This document shows, piece by piece, positions 1-13,600 of a stretch of DNA of 64,000 bases; the stretch's first letter is position 1; each line of letters opens with the position of its first letter. The translations under genes were made by a program, and so were the position numbers. The notes under the pieces were generated by a model that saw nothing but the letters and a program-made list of their open reading frames with translations, was not told the origin of the DNA and searched no databases. Source of the DNA: Epiperipatus broadwayi (lineage: Eukaryota > Onychophora > Udeonychophora > Euonychophora > Peripatidae); the NCBI GenBank assembly GCA_028023455.1, contig JAQFVV010012400.1:11167748-11231747 (forward strand), in the 5' to 3' direction.

Positions 1-1690
1 ATCTGATTAAGATATTTATAGTTGTTAAATTCTTTTAATTCATAATTATCAATGGTTATTTTCTTCTGAAAAAATTCATTAAACAATATTTTTTTAGCAT
101 TTACCTTTAGTCCTATTTTCTTACTTTGGTTTAATAATTCTTGCAACATTTCCTGAAATTTTGACGCATTATTTACAAAAACACCTTATCATTTATTTAT
201 TAAATCTCTATGGTTTAAATAATCTTCATGTATTTTCATTTTCTTAACATCCCACTTTAATTCACAAAATACTTCTTTGTAAAACTATTACAAAAAGTTT
301 GGATATATGAAATCACTATGTCATGTATCCTTATTAATGTCAATTTTCTTACTGTCACCAATGTAATTAAGTTAATCACTGCAATTGCACTTTGGTAAAT
401 ATTCTTCAGAACAGATCTATGGAAATGCTTGCAGACTCAAATGCATTTTCATAATTTACAAATCCAACACATAATTGCAACTCATATTCATTGGACCTTT
501 CTATAAATTCTCTCAATACTTGGATGTGATCAATTAGTTTAAAGTGACACTTAAATCCAGGTTGTTCTTTGGATTGGCTTCAGTCCAAATTTTACTGTAA
601 ATGAGTTATAATTATCTTGATAGATAAAGTTGTAAAGAACTGATAGATTTGTAATTTTTAAAATCTTCTTTACCATCTTTTTTAATTGTCAATATTACAA
701 TGGCATTCTTCCAATTATTTGGTATATTTTTATTAATTAGACATTTGTCATAGTTTTGAAGGGGTGAAACCACCTTGGCTGTCATATAAGCATTCTAAAA
801 GTGCATGAGAGGTGTTCAGCCTTCCACTTTAATTACCAACCTTTTTACTAATTCGTCACCATTTCTTTTAAAATATCAATAGTAATTCCCTCATTTCCTT
901 GAGCTTTTCCCTTCTTCAGAAAATTTAATTGCATGTTTCATCTTTTCATTTAAAAGTCTTGCAACTATAGGGCTTATTTTGTCACTTGTTCTTTATTTCT
1001 ATCTAATTCTTTGTAAAACTCTTCCATACATTTCATAACGTCATGTCTCTTTTTCTTCTTATGGTGAAATAATTTTTCTCCCAATGTTAAGATATTGCTT
1101 TAAACTTTTAATAGCTTCTATAGCTTTCTCTTTACCAATTCATAGTTATATTTTTCTTATATAATTGTTAATTCTATTTCATACCATTTTGTAGAACTCC
1201 TAATATTCAATACATTCTCTTAGATATTTCAGTATTCATTTCTTTAAGAATTTTTCTCAAAGAAAGAATTCCAAATATAAAGTTTTTCTTTTTCTGCAAA
1301 CTCCATAAGTCTGTATTCTCTTTCTTTTGTCACTATAATTAAACTTGACCACAGCACTTTCATCTTTCAATAATTTTCCAGTTCTAGCATTAAATTCTCC
1401 CATGACAATTTTAAAATGTTTGGTGAACATCTATATATAAAAATCCTCTACTTCTTCACTACAGCTAAGAACTTCCTAGGGCATAAACCTGAATTATCTA
1501 TAATTAGGATTTTTCACAATGTTATACTTCTACTTCTTATTTATAATGAATCCCACTTTACATATGTTTCCAACATTTATGCCTTTGTAATAAAATATAG
1601 ACTATTTGTCAAATCAATTGTTTCACCTTTTCTCGTAATTTCATCAAGTCCAATGAGTCTCTTTCAATATATGCAAACTCCCTTCAATTA
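1..1690 (-). mobile_element. RTE-type LINE, decayed copy with endonuclease and RT
   Basis: On the minus strand, around 1410-1380, a broken frame reads IVMGEFNARTG, the GDFNA-type motif of the APE-like LINE endonuclease. Further along the element, around 560-480, it reads DHIQVLREFIERSNEY, the LINE reverse transcriptase stretch that precedes the first catalytic block. The order EN then RT is right for a LINE. Many stops and frameshifts make it a pseudogene. It is clearly related to the copy at 49490-51160: both contain the same text around the RT start. The 3' half of the element lies left of the window. Confidence 0.8.
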
Positions 1691-2469
1691 AAAGTGATAA
1701 GGTGTAGATTCCTAAATAAAAGGTGATCATTCAATGACAACCCAGATTTATGATTAGGAGATTATTAGTCATCAACCACTGTCTTGGCTCATAAGTTTAA
1801 AGTCTAATGAGAAAAAGGACTATAATTTAATTTGCCTGTCATGATTGCAATAATGTATATATAAAAGGATTATTCAACACATATCTTGCTTTCAAAAAAA
1901 AAAAAAACTTATATTCCAGTTAGGCAATTGAAAAAAAAAAGCATGATGCTTCTTGGTTGTAACCGTAGACATTAAAAAGCAGTGAATTCACCATACTGGT
2001 TGATATGTGCTGGTGTTTTACACTCCAATGTCAAGAATGTACAGCATACATCTGTCCTACTCAATTTCTTTAAGAAGACTCAAAAGATCTCTTTATAAAG
2101 TCAATAGCAAACTTCTTTTGGCATATGTATTAATAATATACATGTATTAAAAACATATATTAAGAGCGCTAGCATTCTTGACTTTCACAAACCATGCAAA
2201 AGCTTTGGATATAATGGCACAGGTATGGGAATCACAATGTACTTCTATCAATGGAAAAACAATTGTTTAATTTATAACATCTTTTACTCCAAATGGCATA
2301 TTAAATTTTTAGTGATTCCATCAATATTTATTGCACTTTAAAAATATTGTGTGCTTAATTCTGAAAAGTAAAAATCTGCTAAGCAAGTATTCCATCTTGT
2401 ATATATAATTTGATGCTTTTACAAGACATTATAAATGATGAAATATTTTAATAAATATCCACTTTTAAT

Positions 2470-2652
2470 GTTAATTAAAAGCTGCAGCCATGATATTTCT
2501 AATGCAACAGCAACCAAAACCAGTGGCAAAAACTGAGACAAAAATACATTGCCAGCATTATAATATAGTTAAAATGGGTATTGTCCCGCTTGCGCAACTG
2601 GTTTTGGCTATTGTCTTAGAAACATCATGATTACAGATCTTAATTGCAATTA
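2470..2652. mobile_element. small hairpin MITE
   Basis: Two inverted arms of about 55 bp, at 2471-2529 and 2588-2650, flank a 60-bp centre. The left arm has CATGATATTTCTAATG...CCAAAACCAGTGGC; the right arm, reverse complemented, has CATGATGTTTCTAAGA...CCAAAACCAGTTGC. The mismatches show it is old. No coding capacity and no convincing target duplication. Confidence 0.55.
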
Positions 2653-3520
2653 AAAAAAGGAATCCCCAATTATTAAAATATTTCACCACATATATATATA
2701 TATACCTGCATAGAAATATATATTCAACAAATAGTTGAAGCTATATCTTTTCTTTTACCATTAATAGTGAAGATTTTATTACACATACTTATATATTTTG
2801 ATTTGAATATTCCATCCACATCAAAATACAAAGTGAAGAAATGTAATAGACCAATGACTTTTTCAAAAGAATTTACATGTAAATAGCACTTCTAATCAAA
2901 ACACGGGCTGTCCTTTATTTTTTTTGAAAAAGAATTAAGTGTCCCAAAATTTCTTGCTCAGGTTAAATTTTACTCAAGTCAAACTCTCTGTTCAGATGCA
3001 TGTTAAAATATAGAATAGAAAAATATTTCTTTTAATCAAATGAAAATAAGCACTACAATATATCTGGAATATATTCATATAGCATAAGGCAAACAAGAAC
3101 TGAGAGCTGTGTTGATCCCTACATCACATTTTTTTTTTGCTTATATATATGCCAACAATTATATACATAAGTCAGGTTCATGCAAGGAGAGAACTGCCTA
3201 TACTTTTCAGAAACACAGATTTTCACCATTCATATGGAACAAACACACACATAAATATATTGCAATATCAGGGTCATTATTTTATTTAAAAAATCTTTTT
3301 TTACTGGAAGCATATTACAAAGGGTTAAATGAAACTATATCCAGATTATTACAATAATAATTAAGCACTTTCACAATAACTGATCACAATTTCCTTTATC
3401 AAGAAACTGATTGAAATAAAGAAACATCCTAATAAGTCATTTAGTGCAATATTATTTAATAGTTTACAACATGTGATTAATATTTGAGTACAAGGGTAAT
3501 GTATATACTGAACTTTAAAT

Positions 3521-4308
3521 ATAATTAGAGAGAATTTGAAAATGGACTTTCAAGCTCTCTTCAGTTATCCATTCCATCTTATATAACCAATATACATGAC
3601 CACATACATATGAAAAAAGATAAATGATCTTCAATATATCACTCATCAGTTGGTCCAAGTCATCATCTCCCACACACATATATAATCAGTGCTTAGTTTA
3701 TATTAAGATAGCAAATCTTCAAACTTTTCCATTCTCCAACTCTTCAAACATCCATATCATTGAATATCTAATGATGGAATGCTCAAAGCCCTTGTTGATG
3801 CAAATATTTTTGTCATATCCATGTTGATTTTAAGTCACTCTGACCCCTCATATATAGGACCTTAATATGTCCATTTAAATATCCTTCTTCTGCATATTCA
3901 AATAGACATACTTAAGATCCTATATATGAGGGGTCAGAGTGACTTAAAGTCAACCTGGGTATGACAACAACATTGGTATCAATAAGGGCTTTAAGCATTC
4001 CATCATCATCAGATTTTCAATGCTATGGATGGCTGAAGAGTTGGAGAATAGAGAAGATTGAAGCCTAACCATTAAAGTTTGAAGATTTGCTATCTTAATA
4101 TAAAGTAAGCACTAATTATAATGTATGTAGAAGATGACGATCTGGACCAACTGATGAGTGCTGGTTCAGCATGAAATATGAAAATTGGAGATCATTTATT
4201 TTTTTCACATGTATGTGGTCATGTGTATCAGTTATAGAAGATGGAATGGATAGGTGGAGCTTGAAAATCTGTGTTCAAATCTTCTCTAATTATATGTAAT
4301 TAACAACA
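3521..4308. mobile_element. long foldback element (about 0.8 kb, near-complete hairpin)
   Basis: Nearly the whole 0.79 kb is one inverted repeat centred near 3890. The outer ends share TATAATTAGAGA (left) and its complement (right, TCTCTAATTATA). Along the arms the left has CCATTCCATCTTATATAACC, TGGTCCAAGTCATCATCT, GATAGCAAATCTTCAAAC and CTGACCCCTCATATATAGG, each mirrored on the right. The arms differ by substitutions and small indels, so they are not freshly made. No transposase is visible. Such structures are typical of foldback-type or long-TIR non-autonomous DNA elements. Parts recur at 19.7 and 38.3 kb. Confidence 0.8.
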
Positions 4309-4616
4309 AATGACATTATTCAATTAAAATCTAAAGTATTCTCACCAGCAAGTCACTAAGATAAAAAAAAAAAAAAAAGTACACATCCCCTCTTCCCTGA
4401 GGAAGAGAATTAACAATAGGCTAGCATAAATGCTTACAATTCTAACACAATAACATCATTTATCATTATTTAATTATATACGAAACAATTACTAATTATG
4501 AATATGTAAAAAAAAATTTTAAAAGGCAAACCAAATCATAGGTTTATTATTTCCATGGCCAATGATAACATAATAAAAATTTATAAATTAATTGCTAGAA
4601 ATAAAATTGTACTTAC

Positions 4617-4668
4617 TTCTCCAATTTCATTAGCTAAAATTAACATAAATTCTGCATCCCCTTCTTTT
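4617..4668 (-). CDS. AARSD1: AARSD1-like exon g (last in window)
   Basis: A 52-nt exon. The acceptor TTTGTTTTCAG precedes AAAAGAAG, and the donor is a perfect GTAAGT. The first base completes Arg, then KEGDAEFMLILANEIGE. With the preceding exon this gives H-RKEGD-EFM--LANEIG, a conserved block of AARSD1. In the family a Gly-rich C-terminal stretch of about 70-80 residues follows; I found nothing matching it between 1 and 4610, so the remaining exon(s) are probably left of the window. Confidence 0.9.
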
Positions 4669-7600
4669 CTGAAAACAAATAAAAAATAAACTACCAACGA
4701 ATAAAGAAAAATATTTTAACAAATAGAGTTTTTTTTTCTTAATGTTTATTAATTGTAATGTAATAAAATCAAATAAAACAGGCTTTCATTATTCATTTCA
4801 CAAAAAATGTACAGTAATATAAATTACATTTATTTGACATGATTCAAAGAAAAATTGAAATTAATAAACTAAATTCTTATTTCACTTTCAAATAAAAATA
4901 ACTACTAAAAAAAGGAAGTATGAATAGTATTAAGAAAAACTAAAAATGTACAAAAATATTGAAATAATGTTATATAATTGTACTGTAACTTATTTTTTAT
5001 GCCTTGTACAGTACATATTTATCTTCTCTCTGCAATTTTTTTAAAAAGCAAGATAAAACGGGATAGAAAAGCAATCTCTGATGTAAATTGTACACCTATC
5101 TAAACTGTACTTCTGGTCTGAATAAAGATCAAATAGCAGAAATAGACTAAGACATCATACAGAAATGGTTGTCATTAAATTTGTAAGAACAGCAAGCTAA
5201 AAAAGTTGCCCTTATTATACTAAGTTAAAATGTTTCATACACCTTATTTTTAAGAAACTTAATTTTTGCATACTTTGTTTTCTCCCTATATATGCCTAAC
5301 ATTTGTTTTTGAAATGGTGCCTGACAACAATAATGCTTTAAGGTTCTATTGAATGTTCTTAACATTTTCCCCATGTTACAGTTGCATTTAATTTATATAT
5401 TTCATATAATGGCAGTCAGCTGAACTGGAGATATGATATACCTGAACAACCACATAGAAACAGAATTCAGATTCATGGTGATAAACTTAAAGCAATCCCA
5501 ATAAATTAAACAATTATTCAGATATGCATAACAACTAGGAAAAAAAAAATTATAAGCAGACACCAATAATATATGAATAAAATTATAAAAATAATTTTAG
5601 AAATACAAAATAATTGGAAGCTTATAAGTCAGAGATGGAGATATAAAATCTCTCTCCCTATGCAAATATCTCATGTAATAAATCTTCATTTATGTGAATT
5701 GGAGACTTGGAACATTTAAACATCTATAAAGAAAATAATCACCAGAATTTTCTATTGATATTTTTTAATTCCATATGATTTTGAAGCATGAAAGTTTTAA
5801 GTATTCGACATATATGTAAATCAATACTGTTAACACCATAACATGAAATACTTCTCCAGATAGAATGAATTCAATATATATGTGTGTGTGCGTAAACAAT
5901 TTTTCTAATTTTAATTTCGGACAAAAGTAAAAAAAATCTCAAAAAGACTGAATTTAATTTAGTATTCTGCATAAACATATACATCACTTTTATTAATAGT
6001 CTCTCAATAATATTATAATATAAGCTTGCTTTATTAATTATTGCACATTATTCTAACAACAAAAAGTATCAATATGGATATACAAAACCTAGATTGGAAT
6101 AAGCCTGTAAATAGCTCACAATATCTATCTGAGCTATAATCAAATAAAGAGAAATCATAATACATTTCCTGCCTGTGTATTGCTATGGACAAACTTATAA
6201 TAGCAAAGAACTATCTTAATATGATAATAATTTGCCTATTATAGTAATGTGTCCACTATTTGTAAGTGAGCAGTTGGCTCTAAATTTGAAATGATTTGCT
6301 GATGCGTAAAAATAAAGAGCTATTTAAGACTTTAGTCAGCTACATATATCAACAGTGTCTCCATGGACAAAATGTAGTGATCATCATTTTCAAATGGATT
6401 TGAATTCAGGTGATAAAATATTTGATGAGATATTTTTCAGTTATCTATGTAGAATTAAATAATTGAAAATCACACAAATCCTCTCTCACAATTCATTATT
6501 TAAATAAGTTATAAGTATCATCAATTATTATGAGTTAGTAGAAGTTACTTAAATGCCTTCATTCGTATCATAAAACATATAGTCCTATGACGCATTAATT
6601 ACATAATAGGTTAAAATATATTATAGTACATAAATGTTTAATAAGCAATATATTTTTAATTGTATCACAATGAAATTATATTTATATTTATCTATAAATA
6701 GGTAATATGACACTCTTGTGCATGGCAGATTAATAATATTTAAAGATTTGGCATAGTTGATGAAGAGGATTCTAAAAACAGTTCTGTAAACTTTGTATTA
6801 TCAAAGATAAAAAGTGAATTTACATATATATATATTCTTATTTTATATGAGTTCAACAGAGGACATTTCAATGTTTTGATGTTGATGTGTAGTTATTTCA
6901 TATCAATCATATAAGCTTAAGGTTTTTAATTTAATAAATTTTATAACTGTTTGTTCATATATTCAGTTCTACTTATTTATCTAACTTATGTATAAAATGA
7001 GAAAAAATGAAAAAGTAAAACCAATTCTTGGTTAAAATTATGAGTCAGAAAATTTTTAATGCTCTTGCAAGTCAATTGTGCTCTTCTTTTGGATACCTAC
7101 ATATGGAAAATCCATTCTCTAATTGTTGCATAATGTGATTGATTTCTTTGAGCATAATTTTAAGTCTATTATCCAAAGTCACCATACAGCCTTAATCTGC
7201 TCCAAACTATTTTAATGTCTTTGATTATATTTAGTTTCAGATTGTCTTCTTTATCAATTCTTATAAGAAGTTTTTATAATTTTTTTTATTATTTGTTTTC
7301 ATTATTTTTTCCTCATACCTTATTAATATATCTATTTATATTGATATTGGCAACATTTAATCACACTTATTAAAATGGGTTTTTAATTAGCGCTAGAGAA
7401 AGAAATTACAAATTATCTGCAGTAATTTTATATATAGAAAGAATGTCATTTATATGATTAATTATAAGGTGGCATTAAGATGATGGAATTTGACAATAAC
7501 AAAATTATGGGTTTACTTTTTATAAAATAGACTGGGTATGATGAACCTATGGCGTGCATGCTAGAGGTGGTACCTAAGATAATTTTGTAACAAAAGCAAA

Positions 7601-10600
7601 TGATATTATTATAAAATTATTTGTTAATAATTATTGCAAAATTTTCATTTTATATAAGAGAAATTAACAAAAATTGATTTTCCTCACTGTTTTGTAATAA
7701 ATACATATTTCTACCATCTGAGTGTTGATGATCAGCATATATCATGCATATTTCATCAATATGCAAAAAAAAAAAAATGGTAAGTGCATTATTTATGGTG
7801 TAAATGCAATGAACACTTTCACAAAGAGATTTTTCTCAATATTTTTTCTTTTAGAAATTTTTCTTTATTGTTTTATTTAGCATAGCTAATGTAAATAAAA
7901 ATAAACATTATCAAAATCAAGTAGCGGAGAATTCCAAAGATGGTAGATAAAAGAATATCGCATGATTAATAAAGGCCAAAAAGTAATTTGTATTTTACTT
8001 CCAGGACCATTAGTATGCAGAATCTCATCAGCAAAACAGCATTATGAAACAAATCATAAATCTTTCATGATAAAAATAAAGAAGAATAAAAAAGAATTTT
8101 ATTGCATGGACCATTAAAAATAGAAATTCTCAGTCAACTTTCCTAATTAAATATATAGGCAGCCAGTTAAATGTAACTGCTGCAATCCATGCTGCCTCCA
8201 ACGTAATTGCCAAATAAGCAAATTTTTCGGCAATGGAGAATATCTAAAAGAAGCATGGTTAAAAAGTGCACCACCATTTCTTTTTGAAAATTTTGAAAAC
8301 AAAAAAAAAATTATTCAAAAAATAAAAAAATATGCCAAAATGATTAAAAATATAGTTCATCAGTAATGTAGATATAAAATATTCCAGTTTCATTTCTCTT
8401 TATCTTGAAACTATTGACGTAACTAAATCAGCTTGTTTAATTATCTTTATTCATTAGTGTGCTGGAAACAAATCAAAGAAGAATTAATCAGTTTATCACT
8501 ATCAGTAGCACCAACAAAAAGAATAGATTTGTAATGCAGTTGTAGTTGCATTCGCCGAAAAACGTAGCCTCTTCAAAATATTATCAGTATCAATTGATAA
8601 TGTTCATAATATGACAAACAGGAAAATGGTTTGGTCAATTCATTTAACAAAGATATTGGACATGCAGTATTATGCATCAGTAGTTTTTATGTGCCAAGGC
8701 TAGTTTCAAAGATATGGAAAAATAGTACTAGCTTTGTAAATAAAATTAGCCAATTTTAAATAAATGAATATTCTGGGAACTGTTAATGAGGTAATCTCAT
8801 TACCATAGTTCACTTATATTCAATAATATGTTATGGTCAAATTGTGAAAAAGTTTTTCAAAGAATAAAAATTGATTTTTACATAATGAAAATATCATTGA
8901 ACAATGCTGTCAATTAATGGATAAATGACTTTTAAAATTGTTTATTGATTTGTTCTTCCACTTAAATGAATTAAATATTAAACTGCAAAGTATTAATAAA
9001 ACAATCATTAATAGATCATGTGATCTTGAAAATATCACAATAAGAGATGAAAGCTGGATTGATAATTAAAATAATTTTAAATATAATTAGTTGTTTGTTT
9101 CAATTTTATTTAGATTGATTATTATATTAAGTATATATCTATAACAACATTGTGGATAAATAATTTTTTCATATTGGACAATCATTTCATATTTGATTTA
9201 ATCAAAACTTTCAAACCTAAATTAAAAATTTTTAATCATAACATTATTTCAAATGCCTATAAATATTTTCCAAATACAAAATTTTTCTAGCAGATATAGA
9301 ATCTCATGAGAAACCAAATCAAGATAAATTGATGCAAGAGTATATATATATATACATTATAATTCAGTAAATAATAAATGAATTTTCTTCAAGATTTATG
9401 CAGTTCAGGAAATTTTAAAAAACATCAAAATTTGTTTTATACGCAGATAGAATAGGTAAATTCAATTTGAAAATTCTCAAATTTTTAAATTTAGATAATA
9501 TAGAATTGCAATTAATTGATTTTTAATCCAGTTCTAGATTTGAGAAATGACTTGGAAATGATTGAAAATGATCAGTTATTGGGTCTAAATAAAAAATGCT
9601 GAAAAGGTAATATTAAAAATTTGAGATATCATTCCCAAAACGTTCAGTTGTTTAAAATCACTAGTTAACAACTACATCATTAATATTTCCCTTTACTTAT
9701 GTATGTAAATCATTATTTTCAGAAATTAATTTTATAAAAGAAAAACCCAGAAATAAAATAATGAATCTAGTTCAGCATACATATTTATTATAAGTGATAA
9801 AATATAGTCCTGATATAAAGCATTAAGCACCTAATATATAGATGCAAAAATCTCATTCAAAAATGTATGTTTATGACAATTCATTTTAGTAAAATTCTAT
9901 GCTAATTTGTAAAATTATCTCAATAAAATTCTGAAATAATTAATTTTCTACTAATTTCAATAAATATTATTTGTAAATTTTTGGCACATGCACTTAGGAA
10001 GGTCATCACCACTAAAATAGTCAAAAATAAAGATGCATACCCATTTCAAAAGTAATTAAAAACTTCTCTAGGAATTTAATTTACAAAATAAATGTATAAT
10101 CTTTATGAGAATTAAATGGGAACAAGGATTATAGTATTTATTTTTAGAAAAAACTAATAAAAACTTAATTGTTATTATTTTTTTGCACTACATTTGTGAT
10201 AATAAAAAATAAGTTTTATTCGCTATTTTCAATGGGACTAAATGTCAAATCAGTTATTACAGATATATATAAAACTGTCAGTTATATATAGAATATAATG
10301 ATTTGTTTCTTTTAAGTATACTTTAGTTAATAATTCTGTATTTCTCTACTATAACAGTGATTAGCAATTTAGCACTATGAAAAATGATAAAAATGTTTTG
10401 CGATTTATTATTACATATATGTAAATCAAATAAAAATATCTATAATAAATAATTACCTGTAATAATAATAAATAAAATAATTAATATTAACAATAACAAT
10501 TATCAAATGCAAAAATATTTTCAGCTGCTTTGTAATGATTCCAAATTGTTAAAAAAAATTTGATTTGTCACAAGTATAAACTTTGTGTAATATTCTAACT

Positions 10601-13600
10601 TTACTTTGCCTATTAATTAAAGAACTTCTATTTACAAAAATTCCTGCCTTGATTTTTTATTATGGTTTCTTTCCTCATGTTACCCAGATGCTTTTATACT
10701 TCCATATTTTATAATTTGTTATTGTTAATATTTATTATTAATATTTGTTATATATATATATACATTCCATAGTGTGTCCCAAAGCTATCTGGATTGGTTT
10801 TAAAAATGTTTCTTTTTTATTTCATTGCAATTTATATTAGAATCAGGTGAAAATCCATAATCTAAATGAATCTTAGAATTTTTTGTTTCAAATAACTGAA
10901 TAAATTTTAAGCAAGCTTAAATTTTTTTATATAATTGGCCACAGCCAATTCAATTAGCCATCCACTGTTGATTAGTAAATGAATATTGAGCTATTCAATA
11001 AAGTAATGGTTCCAAGATATTTTGCATTAGTCAAGTAAGTATCAATAAATTAACCATAAAACAAAAACATGACTATAACAGGATGCATCTCAACTACTCA
11101 CAAAGAGAGAAAAATAAAGTATATCTACAGAATCTGAGACCAGGATTACCATTACCTTTTTATGACAAACTATTATTTATAATAAAAAGTTATATTCCTA
11201 CTGCCTGCTATCTGCATTTAGTGCCAAAAACACTTTAGAATTAATAAATCTGTTTCCATTATCAGCATTTAATACATTCAATATAAATATTAATTCATTC
11301 AATATACATTTAAGTGCAACTTTTATTTGTTTATTTAAAGTTTACAGTTTTACATTGCATAAGTCTTCTTCATAGCTAGAAAGTATCTAACTACCTGTTC
11401 AACTTGCAGCTCGTGAACCACATGCGACTCTCTAGATAGACCAATGTCATTCTCACCAAACTTTTGAAAAAAAATAATTTATATGAGCATGATATATTTA
11501 TATTTTATTTTGAAACCATACATGCTTTAATCATTTGTGGTGACAATTTTATAATGATTGTTTACATCATCAACTTTGATACTTTACTATTATTGTTTTC
11601 TGGAAATATAACACACTGTTTGAACTTACTGATTCAAATTTTAATTTGGATTTTGTCGAGTGATGTTATTATTCTTTATACAATATCTGGTTAAAATGAA
11701 AATACACACAGAAAATAGTTTTTTAATAATATTTAGCTTTATTACTGCCTAGCATGCTTTGAATATATTTTTACTATATCGTAATTCATGGCATCTAATG
11801 GTGAGATTAAAGAACCATTTAATCACACCACTATATGCCATGAATATGATGTAGTTAAAACATACTGAAAGCATGCTAGGCAGTAATAAAGGTAAATATT
11901 AAAAAAATACATTTTCTGTGTGTATTTTCATTTTACTAGATATTACATTTGCTCAGAAAAGAAAAAAATTGGTAACAATTAAATTATTCTTTCTACAATT
12001 TTAATTCAAATATCGTGGAGATGTTGATTTTCGACCATCAACTTCAGCTACTTTAATTGAGCAATACAGGTAATTATTTTTAATTTATATTCAAAAAAAT
12101 AAAAAGATATTATTATAGTATTCTCATTTAAATAATGTTGCTTGTAAACTAATGTCAATTTTTGGGACAATGTATGTGAATCATTATACTCAACAATTAA
12201 GTTTGGAAAATCAAACAAAGAGCAGGAAGATGAATGAACACTTTATGTAACAATTGCATGCTTTGTTAACAAATTATATGCCAAATTTTAATTTAAATCA
12301 GTCACATATGAATAATAAATGATTTTTTACTGATTTTGTTCTCATTTATTAACTTATGTTCTTTTTGATTTCGGTACAATTCATAAATATTAATAAAAAA
12401 AATTGTACGTCAAACATTTGCTTTTGTTGAATACTTCAAAAATTTAATTGTGACTTTGAACATATCTCAATTTTAACATCTGTTTCTTATAGACGTTAAG
12501 TTTTGCCATCTCTAATATATAATAATGCTTTTATTACAAATAATTTGGTGTTGATATAGTGTTTTGAAAAAGTGACTGCTGACTAGTTATCTAAGCTACC
12601 TGCAGTATCACCTTTGAATCGATGCACAGTCTGAGTAGGCATTACAAAATTTTAAGGTGCTAGTGTGTTCAAATTAAAAATTGTGATACGGAACCTAACC
12701 TATGATGGAATAACATTCTAACATTAAATTTTGTTTTCAATTGAAGAAAACTGCTACTGAAACAGTTGAAATGAATCTACTGTGGGTGACAGTAGTGAAG
12801 TCATGAATCACAAGAATATTTTTTGCAAGATTTCATGAAGGTAAGGAAAATACTGAAGATGATCTATGAAAGAACACACATACTGGCACATTTCATTTCA
12901 CAACTCATGATCCAAATAAGCTGGCATCTTAAAATTTTTTTGGTCAATAGCTAAACTATGTTGCTATCCAAATCATGTACTGACACAAAGATGGTGTTGT
13001 AGAGAAATTGGAGAGAGAACTGGTCAACTTTTCATTGACATAAATTGTGTATATTTTATAGCTTTGAAAAAGGCTGTGATGCAGACAAAATTGTAAACCT
13101 TAAATTAGTAAACTAAAAATAGCATAGACGTAAGTGAATAAAAAATGATTAATATTTATTAAATATATGTGCATTACAATAAAGTGAAAAAAAAAAAGAA
13201 TCTTTTTTTTTTAAAAAAATCTTCCTTAAAATCAGCTTACTAGAAAGACAGGCCTTTGGAAATTGTCATTAAAAATCAAACATTTATCACAGACTATGAC
13301 TTAGTGAGAGTGACCATAAATTTATAATTACAACTTTAAATTATCCTGATAGATTTCTAACTATAAGATCTTTCCATTGATTCGTTGTAAATCAAAAGAT
13401 TTCGCGCAAGTATTAATGTGTAATGAGAAATGTGGACTTAATTAGTGAAGTATTGAATAGCTTCACGTTCTCAGATCTAACCGCTTCAGCTTCACCTATT
13501 TATATAGAAAGTAGGTTGAAGTAAAGAAGGGTTCCCCTCTTTTCTTCTTAAACGTAAGCTTGTGGTTAAGACCTGTAGAGGTCCCTTCTATCGCATTTTT

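Larger units (their letters stand above)
1..4616. other. intron (or 3' flank) left of exon g
   Basis: This stretch begins with the donor GTAAGT on the minus strand and has no exon I could recognise, so it is probably the start of an intron leaving the window. It holds an RTE-type LINE copy (1-1690), a small hairpin element near 2.47-2.65 kb and a long foldback element at 3.52-4.31 kb. The rest is AT-rich unique-looking DNA. Confidence 0.7.

Noticed and set aside
1-4610. C-terminal exons of the AARSD1-like gene
   Set aside because: I searched the minus strand for the Gly-rich stretch that follows NEIG in the family and saw no match with splice sites; the exon(s) are probably outside the window.
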